NCBI RefSeq assembly: GCF_009296315.1
Contig: NZ_WHLY01000002.1
Location: forward strand, 2,958,501 to 3,022,500
From: Salmonirosea aquatica
Lineage (GTDB): Bacteria; Bacteroidota; Bacteroidia; Cytophagales; Spirosomataceae
Length of the DNA: 64,000 nt
Direction: 5' to 3'
The notes under the pieces: model-generated
The model's database searches: none
Seen by the model: only the letters and a program-made list of their open reading frames with translations
Told to the model about the DNA's origin: nothing
Program-made: the position numbers and the translations under genes
Shown: piece by piece, positions 54,999 through 63,161 of the stretch
How positions within the stretch are numbered: the first letter of the stretch is position 1
Layout of the letters: each line of letters opens with the position of its first letter

Positions 54999-57900
54999 AT
55001 GCGCTTCGATACCCTTACCCAGATCGAGGATCGCTTCCGTACGGAAGCCGCTTCCGCGCTCAAACCTTTTTCCCTGCCCGTTCCCGGCGAAAACCTGACT
55101 CTGAAAGGTACCCTGTTTAAACCCAATCGAAGCGATTACTACTACGAGTCGGCGCATCCCAAGCAACGCATTGTCCTGCACTTTACAGCGGGCAACGTCC
55201 GTTCAGACATGCTCACCCTAACTCAGCAGGGCCGCCATGTGTCGGTACCTTTCGTCATTGCCCGGGATGGTACCATCTACCAATTGTTTCCCTCCAAATT
55301 CTGGTCGGGGCATCTGGGGGCAGGGGTGGGCAACTCGGGTACCGGCAATGCGCAGGACAAGGCTACGATCGGCATAGAGCTGTCTAACTACGGATTTTTG
55401 ATGCCCAAGGACGGAAATCTGGAAACGATCTATTCTCGACTCAGAGATTCCAATACCGGCAAAATTGGCCCCGTGGACCTATATACTTCGCTGGCCAACA
55501 CCCAGGCTTATACCAAAATTGACCATCCCTTCCGTGAGCAAAGTCACTACGCCAGCTACACGCCCGAGCAGCTCGACAGCCTGATCATCCTGCTAAGGTA
55601 CCTTACGGCGAAGTACAATATTCCCCGGCAGTTTCTACCGCCCGAGAAACGCTATACTACGAATTCGGATGTAGTCAATTTCAAAGGAATTGTTTCGCAC
55701 ATCAACTACCGTAGCAGCGGCAAGTGGGACATCGGCCCGGCTTTCGACTGGAAAACTGTCATTACTGGCGTACAGGTACCCACCTACCTTGCCCGCTCGG
55801 TTCAGGAAACTTCCGTTGCTCGGGGAATGGGTACTATACTAACTTCGGAAGAGGAAATCGAAGCACAATTCCCCGCGAGTCGGGAAATAACAGCTCCTGA
55901 GGAGGAAGCTACCGACAATGAAGGCTACAATCCCAACGACTACGACGAAAAACCAGTACTGGACGACGACCGTACGGCTTCAAAAAAGAAAGTATACGCG
56001 CTGCTGGTGGGCATCAACAACTACGCCCGGGTGAGAAAACTAGGGGGCTGCCTCAACGATGTCGCGGCGGTGCGAAGGTACCTCGAATCGAATACGGACT
56101 TTGATGCCATAATTGAAGAACTCACTGATGCTGACGCGACCCGACAGGGCGTGGCCGAGGGTTTCAGAAACTTTCTGAGCCAGGCAGACCAGGACGATAC
56201 CGTACTATTTTACTACTCAGGCCACGGTACCCAGGAAACGGCCGATGCGATCTGGGACGAAACGGATGACGCTCTGGAATGCATTGTGTGCTATGACGGG
56301 GGTACCACGAAGACGTCCCAGTTTCTGCTTACGGATAAGGAGCTCCGTTTCCTGATCCACGAGCTATCGGAGAAAACCAAAGCCCACATCGTCACGATTT
56401 TCGATTGCTGCCACTCGGGTGATAACACCCGCAACGCGGGCGCCACCGAAGCCAACTACCCCGACCGGAACGAGCGCCGGGTCACCGACAAAGCGGGTAA
56501 TGCCTTTCCCAAACGGGACTGGGATGAGTTTTTGTTCAGCGACACTATTAAAAAGGACTCGGTGAATGGGAAGAAGCCCGCCGATTTTCTGCCTCAGGGT
56601 ACCCACGTGCAGATGGCCGCCTGTGAGTCGGATCAAGTGGCGCTGGAGATCGCCCGAGAGGGCGTTTTTACCAAAACCCTGCTCAAAATGCTTACCGATA
56701 GCGGCGGGAATATTTCGTACAATACCCTGCGCAGCCGTATCCGGCAATATATGCGGGCGGGCTTCGAGCAAACGCCTCGCGTGTACCTGCCCACTAATGC
56801 CGGGAAACTCTTGAACGCAGGATTTCTGAACCGCCGGATCGACCCGCAGAAAATGATCTGCGAAGGCACTCAGGACAAAAATGGTACCTGGCAATTGAAT
56901 GTGGGGGCCATTCACGGCGTAAAATCCACCTCTGATATTACTTTGTTTGATCCGGACGATCTCCAAAAAACGTTCAAGGCCAAAGTACGCAAAGGAGGTG
57001 TATTTGTGGACTATACACTGCTTAACGTAATCGGATTGGACGACGATACAATCTACAAAGCCGAAGTGGCGGGCCTCCTGACGCAGGAACTGGTACTCGA
57101 AGTGGAGAACCACGATGGTACCCTCAAAGAGGCAAATGAGCTCACCGACGAGCTCCTGAAAAATGCCAGCGGCGGATTTTCGTTCGGGGGAGAAAAAGAG
57201 GCCAAAGCAGAGAAAGATTCTGGGAAGGCTAAACCGGCCGATTATACACTGCACATACGCAGCGGCGAAATGTACCTCACCCGGCCTGGTGATCCCTACC
57301 GGCCACTGATCCGCCCGATTCAATACGTACAGGATGAGGGTACCAAGGACACCACATCGGTGCTTGCCAATTTACAACACGTGTCGCGCTGGCATTTTAT
57401 CAAAAACTTGAAAAATGAGGATAAACCCTCAGATTTTCCGGTCCAGCCGCTTACCGTTGAACTGAGCCGGATACAGGCCGACGGTACCTCTACGCCCATC
57501 AACCTAGCCAACGACACTGCTGAACTGGATTACGAAAAGGTTGGTAACGACTGGAAAGGTACCATTCAGATCAAAGTCACCAATGCTACCGCGCAGGATT
57601 TGTATTTCTGCGCCGCCTACCTCAGCAAGGAATTCCAGTGCTTTCTGGATTTTCTGCCCCAGCGGGTACAGCTGCTGGAAGCGGGCAAATCGCTATTCCT
57701 AGGGCCTAATGGTAAAGACCGTATCAACCTCAAATTGGGTACCGTCGAACGGGAATATAACTGGCCCCAAACGGAGGAAGCACTAAAATTTATCATCAGT
57801 ACTAAGGAATTCGTCGCCGAAGCCCTCACGCTGGAAGAATTGCCCAAGCCTCTGACCAGCGGTGACCGAAGGAAAGATCTGAAAGACAGGACAAGAGGAT

Positions 57901-58951
57901 TTGATACAGAAGAAGACAAACCCCTCGAATTCTCTGGCTGGGGTACCCAAACCCTGAATTTGGTGTTCAGAAACCCGATGTTCAACCACATTCCGGCCAC
58001 TACCTTGAAAGCTCTGCTCGATTGGGACGAAACCGCCTACTTCGCCGCCGGGCTCTACTGCGACGTGGAATCGGACGCAACCGGGCAACCCATCATTTGG
58101 AAATTGAAAAAAGGGTTGGTGGTACCTGAAGACGAAAGGAATCTGTTCGACGATATCAAACTTTGGCTGGGTAATCAGGTTGAAACGGCCCAGCGCCGCA
58201 AGCGTTACCGGAATCTCAAGAAAGATCCCGCCCGCCTGCGCATCGTGGCCGAGGGGGATTCGTGGTTTCAGTATCCCATTCTGTTGCAGGATACGCTCGA
58301 TCAGCTCTACAAATGCTACGCCATCCGCAGCTTTGCTGAGGCTGGGGATACGCTTAAAAATTATGTAAAGAAAAAGAGTACCTGGATGCGATTGAAGAAG
58401 AAGGGGCAAAAGTTTTCCTGGTGAGTGGCGGCGGTAATGACGTGCTGGGTGATGAATTTCAGTTCTTCCTGCGCGAGGTACCCGATCCAGCCGATGCTAC
58501 CCCCAAGAGGTACCTGAACGAGAAATTCTTCGACACCATGGCCACGCTGTCTAGCCAGTACGACGACATGTTCACCGAGCTGCTGGATCGGTATAAGGAT
58601 CTGCATATCATGGTGCACTGCTACGACTTTATTATTCCGGTGGATACCGAAAATCCCGCCAATAAAAAGAAACAGAGCTGGAGCGGCAAACACATGATTG
58701 CCAAAAAGATCGGTCCGCAGGACGAGCGGGAAAAATTGATCCACTTCATTCTGGACGAGTTTGCCCGGCGGCTCACCGATCTCGTCAGCAAACCGAAATT
58801 CAAAGGGAAGGTCACTTTTGTGGACACGCGCGGTCTGGTAGACCGCAATACCTGGTTTGACGAAATCCATCCGACCAATCCGGGATTTCAACTGGTGGGG
58901 GACAAATTTATCCGCGAGATTGAGCAGGTTCGGAAACAGGTGGATTTTTAG
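54999..58951 (+). CDS. Amidase_2/PGRP - metacaspase - SGNH hydrolase fusion, broken by one base
   Basis: Start ATG 54999 (MRFDTLTQIEDRF), no signal peptide, so a cytoplasmic protein. Residues about 55-255 form an amidase_2/PGRP domain with likely zinc ligands His61 (IVLHFTAG), His234 (VSHINYR) and Asp244 (GKWDIGPAF), plus Glu127 (IGIEL). Residues about 330-610 form a caspase/metacaspase domain with His409 (YYSGHG) and Cys471 (FDCCHSG). A long unassigned middle (about 620-1070) follows. The C-terminal SGNH/GDSL domain has Ser1088 (AEGDSWFQYP), Asn1147 (SGGGNDVLG) and Asp1288/His1291 (DEIHP). The frame stops at 58424 but continues from 58421 in the other frame. One extra A in the A5 run at 58371-58375 restores a 1317-residue protein. 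A cytosolic peptidoglycan-binding hydrolase joined to a protease and an esterase is unusual. The gene heads a block with a CHAT protease and a membrane partner. Confidence 0.88.
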
Positions 58952-59015
58952 GGTAAATTCGATACCACCATGCTTTATGAAGTTTAGAAGGTACCCCTAA
59001 GCCAGACCAGTTTAT

Positions 59016-59058
59016 TTCGACCTCATTCTCAGATTAATGAGCTGAGAATGAGGTCGAA
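59016..59058. promoter_or_regulatory. Perfect 17-bp inverted repeat before the CHAT gene
   Basis: Arms 59016-59032 and 59042-59058 are exact reverse complements with a 9-base spacer. It ends 23 bp before the CHAT ATG. No T tract follows on either strand, so it is not a terminator. An operator or a 5-prime hairpin controlling translation is likely. Confidence 0.7.
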
Positions 59059-59081
59059 GATGGTTATAAAAAAACATCGCC

Positions 59082-60038
59082 ATGTACCGCCCCGTCGTTT
59101 TGTCCTATTTCGCCCAAAGTGGAGATACGGAGAAAGACTATCTCCAATTCCTGGAAGACGAGTACGAATCCATTGCCGAAGCCTGGGAGCAGTACCAGAT
59201 TCAAGAGGGTTCGGATCGGTACTTTGAAGTAGATTTTCCAGCGCGGGGTAGTGCCGACGGCGACAAGGTGGCCGAGGATATCCGCAACTACAAGCATCGC
59301 CTCATTATTTTTCATTTCAGCGGCCACGCCATGAGCCAGCACCTTCTTTTTAAGGATGGCGCCAGCAACGCCCGTGGGCTCGCCGGCCTGCTGGGCGAGG
59401 CACAGAATCTCAAACTGGTGGTACTGAACGGTTGCGCTACCTACGACCAGGTTAAGCTGCTTTTTGACAATAACGTCAAAATCGTGGTGGCTACTAAAGG
59501 AAAAGTAAGCGACGGAGTAGCCCGGGAATTTGCCGAAACATTTTATAAGGCCCTCGCCACTACGACCTACACCATTCGTGGTGCCTTTGAGCACAGCCTG
59601 AACGAATTGAAATGGAAGCACGACCATTTTGCTTCTGTATCGACCGAGCCCATCGTGTGGCGGGGGCTGGTCACCGAAGCAGAAGAGGATCGCGATCGAT
59701 GGGAATTATTTGTCAAAGAAAAGTACCAGCAGGAAATTGACCGGCAGGAATGGTGGAAAATCCGCTTGGCCAGCCCCACCCGAAAAGACCTCGCTGTGGG
59801 GAATTCACCCTGGGACAAAGCCATGAGTTTCCTTATTTTGGTGCTCTGTCTGCTGGGTATCTCAATTCTGGTGTATGCCGTTTTTTTTATACACGATTAC
59901 GTACTTTCCTTCGTCGGGCTGGCGGCGGTCTTCTCGTCGTACTTCGGCCTTAAGAACCAGCAGCGGTATAAAACCGTAGAATTGAACTCCGTACTGGCCG
60001 ATGACGAAGTAATCCGGAGAATGAAACTATTCGCCTAA
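59082..60038 (+). CDS. Membrane-anchored CHAT-type (caspase-fold) protease
   Basis: The 318-residue protein has a CHAT-like caspase fold with the dyad His82 (IFHFSGHAMSQH) and Cys118 (VVLNGCATYDQV), and the typical following VATKGKVSDGVAREFAETF segment. Two hydrophobic helices near the C-terminus (about 248-290) place it in the inner membrane with the protease domain in the cytoplasm. CHAT proteases are activated by partner proteins in several immune and death systems. It is the second caspase-like protease of the block, 130 bp after the fusion gene and 12 bp before the next gene. It lacks TPR or NACHT domains. Confidence 0.85.
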   Translation: MYRPVVLSYFAQSGDTEKDYLQFLEDEYESIAEAWEQYQIQEGSDRYFEVDFPARGSADGDKVAEDIRNYKHRLIIFHFSGHAMSQHLLFKDGASNARGLAGLLGEAQNLKLVVLNGCATYDQVKLLFDNNVKIVVATKGKVSDGVAREFAETFYKALATTTYTIRGAFEHSLNELKWKHDHFASVSTEPIVWRGLVTEAEEDRDRWELFVKEKYQQEIDRQEWWKIRLASPTRKDLAVGNSPWDKAMSFLILVLCLLGISILVYAVFFIHDYVLSFVGLAAVFSSYFGLKNQQRYKTVELNSVLADDEVIRRMKLFA

Positions 60039-60050
60039 ACCCTGCCCAAG

Positions 60051-60923
60051 ATGAAGGAAGAGCTGAACTACTCGGAAGAAGTAAAGCGAGAGCTTCTCAG
60101 TGAAATTGCCTCCATGAAAAGACAGAGCGTTTTCTCTCTGATTTTCGCGATCATGTGTGTGGTCGGGATGGTGTACCTATTCTACCGGCTCCGCGCAAGC
60201 AACAGAAAGCTTACAGAAGCCAAAGAGAAACTAGCCCAGCAAAATGTCGTGCTGGAAGAACAAAAGGCAAGTCTCACTACTTTCAAAAATGAACTGGATG
60301 CCTGGCGGATGTCTTTGTTAGAGGTCGATTCGATCCCGGCTTCCGTGGCCGAACCGGAGGCGGCTTCCGCATCGGGCGATTTTGTCCAGACTGTAGATTC
60401 GGTACCAGTAATTGAGCGGCCGACTACCCGAATACGAAGATTTCAGAACAGAAGCCGTCTCCAAAATGGTACGGAGAATGCCTCACTTGAAGATCCGGGC
60501 GAGGTACCTTCGCCGGCATCAGAGATTGCACTCGATAGGCCGACCGTGGTATACGAAGCCAAGGCACAGCAGTACAGTCTTAAGAAGCAGGAAGCGATTT
60601 CTGCAACCCCTTTTTTCGGCTACATCATCTATATTCAGGATGCGACGAGGCGGCAGGCATCGGATGAACTGCTAAAAATATTGAAAGAGAAAGGCGCCAT
60701 TGTCCCTGCGATCCAGTCCAAAAACCTACCGCCCCGGTTCCCTACCTCGATCAAATATTTTCACCCCCAGGACGAGAAAAACGCCGAAGCAGTCAGAAAT
60801 CTTTTGCTAACGGTTTTGGTCAAAGACAAAGAGGGTCAAACCAAGCTGGAAATTCCTGTCACTTACATTTCCAACGCCAAAGTTTCGCTTGGACAGCTGG
60901 AAGTGTGGATCGGCGAAAAGTAA
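60051..60923 (+). CDS. Membrane-anchored coiled-coil protein with LytR_C/SPOR-like C-terminal domain
   Basis: The 290-residue protein has one membrane helix (about 25-46: SVFSLIFAIMCVVGMVYLFY). A coiled coil (48-95, LTEAKEKLAQQNVVLEEQKA) and a Pro/Ser/Glu-rich linker follow. The C-terminal domain (about 188-290) reads GYIIYIQDATRRQASDELLK then SIKYFHPQDEKNAEAVRNLL and ends GQLEVWIGEK. This order resembles the LytR_C/SPOR-like alpha/beta domain that often accompanies caspase-family proteins; I infer this from motif shape only. It starts 12 bp after the CHAT gene stop, so the two are co-transcribed. It could be a sensor or scaffold for the CHAT protease. Confidence 0.65.
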   Translation: MKEELNYSEEVKRELLSEIASMKRQSVFSLIFAIMCVVGMVYLFYRLRASNRKLTEAKEKLAQQNVVLEEQKASLTTFKNELDAWRMSLLEVDSIPASVAEPEAASASGDFVQTVDSVPVIERPTTRIRRFQNRSRLQNGTENASLEDPGEVPSPASEIALDRPTVVYEAKAQQYSLKKQEAISATPFFGYIIYIQDATRRQASDELLKILKEKGAIVPAIQSKNLPPRFPTSIKYFHPQDEKNAEAVRNLLLTVLVKDKEGQTKLEIPVTYISNAKVSLGQLEVWIGEK

Positions 60924-61059
60924 GCCATGCTGGCCGACAATGGGTCAAATTACCCATGCGATTACGTACGGCTTTGCAAAAGCTTTTCGTTTACGGATGG
61001 GGCTACTATATCATCCTGCGTAAATCCAAAAAGATGCGGGGTTAGCGACACCTTTTGTG

Positions 61060-61067
61060 TATCTTTG
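61060..61067 (+). promoter_or_regulatory. Candidate -7 element TATCTTTG upstream of rseP
   Basis: An exact TAnnTTTG match 78 bp before the rseP ATG, in the 220-bp gap after the protease block. It suggests rseP is transcribed separately from the block. Confidence 0.6.
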
Positions 61068-61144
61068 CGGTTTATTTCTCAGAGGTACCTTGAAAATAGT
61101 TAACGCAGGGATTTGATTCCCATTCATTTACGCTACTGATATAC

Positions 61145-62460
61145 ATGGAAATAGTAATAATGGCCGGACAACTCATACTGGGGTTGTCTATTTTGGTAGG
61201 ATTACATGAACTGGGCCATTTGCTGACGGCCAAGATGTTCGGCATGCGGGTCGAAAAGTACTTCATTGGTTTTCCGCCCAAAATCTGGAGTATTCAGCGG
61301 GGCGAAACCGAATATGGCATAGGAGCTATTCCGTTGGGAGGCTTTGTGAAAATATCCGGCATGATCGATGAGTCGCTCGATACCAAGCAGATGACCAACG
61401 AACCAGAGCCGTGGGAGTTCCGGGCTAAGCCCGCCTGGCAGCGGCTGATTGTTATGCTGGGGGAATCATCGTTAATATCGTGGTGGGCATTGTTATTTTC
61501 ATTGCCATTGCCTACCAGCAGGGAGATAGTTTCCTGTCCAAAGAAGAGATGAACCGGTACGGTATCGTGGCCGGTCCGCTGGCGCAGGAAATCGGCCTCC
61601 GCACAGGTGACAAGATTGTAGCTGTAAACGGAAAAGATTTCAAGAATTACAACGAAGTCATAAGTTCCGATGTATTCCTGGGCAGCAATAGCTACTATAC
61701 GGTTGATCGTAACGGTGAGCGGGTAGACATCGATGTACCCAATAGTTTTATTGAGCAACTTTCGGATTCCGAGCAGCGCGGCAGCTTCATCCGGCCCATT
61801 GAGCCCTTCAGCATTGGCGAAATTGTGGCAGGCTTACCAGCCGAAAAAGCGGGCTTAAAGGCAGGTGACCGCATCGTGGCCATTAACGGAAAGCCCATCC
61901 GGTATTTTCATCAGTTGCAGCAGGCACTGGATTCCCTTAAAGGTACCACGGCTTCATTGGCTGTGCAGAGGAGCGGGAGCAATGTGATGATTCCCGTGCC
62001 GGTCATGGAGGATGGTACCATTGGGTTCCGATCCAAAAGTGAGCTCAATTACAGCACCATAGATTACACGTTCCCCGAAGCGGTTGTGGTGGGTACGCAG
62101 GATGCCTTTGGGGTGGTGTACAATAACATCAAGGGCTTCAAGAAAATATTCCGGGGTGAAGTATCAGCTTCCAAGGCACTTAGCGGTCCAATTGGAATCG
62201 CACGGATGTTTGGTGGAGTGTGGGACTGGGGACGGTTCTGGTTCCTGACCGGGTTATTGTCGATGGTACTGGCCTTTATGAACGCTCTACCGATTCCTGC
62301 TTTGGATGGGGGCCACTCGGTCATATTACTGTATGAAATGATTTCAGGCCGGAAGCCTTCGGATGCTTTTCTGGAAAATGCCCAGAAGGTAGGAATGGTG
62401 CTGCTGTTGGGTATTATGGCGTTCGCTATATTCAATGATGTCTGGAAAGCCATATTTTAA
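61145..62460 (+). CDS. rseP: Site-2 (RseP/M50) intramembrane metalloprotease, broken by one base
   Basis: The first frame has the zinc motif HELGH (His21, Glu22, His25) in the first membrane helix, then [16 protein letters not shown]. The downstream frame has a membrane helix ([15 protein letters not shown]), PDZ repeats ([20 protein letters not shown]) and the third-ligand motif [14 protein letters not shown]. One extra G in the G5 run at 61459-61463 joins them into 438 residues, the normal family length. RseP cleaves membrane-bound anti-sigma factors and signal-peptide remnants. The single missing homopolymer base is very likely a sequencing error, because the family is usually needed. Confidence 0.92.
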
Positions 62461-62462
62461 TA

Positions 62463-62975
62463 ATGGGTGTACGAAAAAGGAAGACATATATTCTTTTTTG
62501 CGGGTTGATCATTGTGTCGGGACTTTTGATGTCAGCCCGCACGAAGCACGAATACCATGTTAGTGTAACGCGTATGCGTTACGATGCTGCTCAAAAAAGC
62601 CTGGAAATAAGCGTACGCGCCTATACCGACGATTTGGAGAAAGGACTTTCCCTGGCCAATGACAACCGACGCTTCGTACTCCGGAATGACGATCAGAATA
62701 ACAGCTACCTGGAGCAATATCTGCGCAAACACTTTGCGTTGGCCGGCCCCGACCGACGGCTCCGGGCTTTTCAGTACATTGGAAAAGAAGAAGAAGCCGA
62801 TGCTACCTGGTTGTATTTGGAGGTACCCTTTTCCGGTAATCCCGAAGGGTGGGTATTGCGACATGACCTACTAATGGAAACATTTGACGACCAGGTCAAT
62901 ATGGTCAATGTGAAGTGGGGAGAAGAACGAAAGACCTACCTTTTTAAGAAAAGCCAGTCCGTTCAGGCCTTGTAA
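62463..62975 (+). CDS. DUF6702-family small secreted protein
   Basis: The 170-residue protein has an N-terminal membrane/signal segment (YILFCGLIIVSGLLMSARTK) followed by HEYHVSVTRMRYDAAQKSLEI, the pattern of the DUF6702 group conserved in Bacteroidota. The C-terminal half is a beta-rich soluble domain. It starts two bases after the rseP stop, so the two are co-translated. Its role is unknown. Confidence 0.8.
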   Translation: MGVRKRKTYILFCGLIIVSGLLMSARTKHEYHVSVTRMRYDAAQKSLEISVRAYTDDLEKGLSLANDNRRFVLRNDDQNNSYLEQYLRKHFALAGPDRRLRAFQYIGKEEEADATWLYLEVPFSGNPEGWVLRHDLLMETFDDQVNMVNVKWGEERKTYLFKKSQSVQAL

Positions 62976-63144
62976 TTCGTTTTGGATTGATTTTGGCTGT
63001 AAAGTTTGAACGGAAGCAATTCCTTCAATCATCTGTGCTATACTTCATCCTTGCATTTTCTCCTGACAAATTCTGGTTGGTATAGGTATTTTACCAACGC
63101 ATAACCCTACGATTTTTTATTTTTTTTGTAAATTGGGAAAGAAA

Positions 63145-63161
63145 TCTGTCACACTGACAGA
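63145..63161. promoter_or_regulatory. Palindromic candidate operator at the lon start codon
   Basis: TCTGTCA-CAC-TGACAGA is a perfect 7-3-7 inverted repeat ending at the base just before the lon ATG. Its position suits a repressor site or a translation-controlling hairpin for a stress protease gene. Confidence 0.6.

Noticed and set aside
56364-57323. Long open frame (319 codons) on the strand opposite the fusion gene
   Set aside because: It lies wholly antisense to the metacaspase and following region, shows no family motifs, and arises from codon bias of the real gene.
58371-58384. Programmed -1 frameshift in the fusion gene at G AAA AAG
   Set aside because: The slippery heptamer is imperfect and no downstream stem-loop is obvious. 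Two other genes have the same kind of single-base homopolymer loss, so an undercall is simpler.
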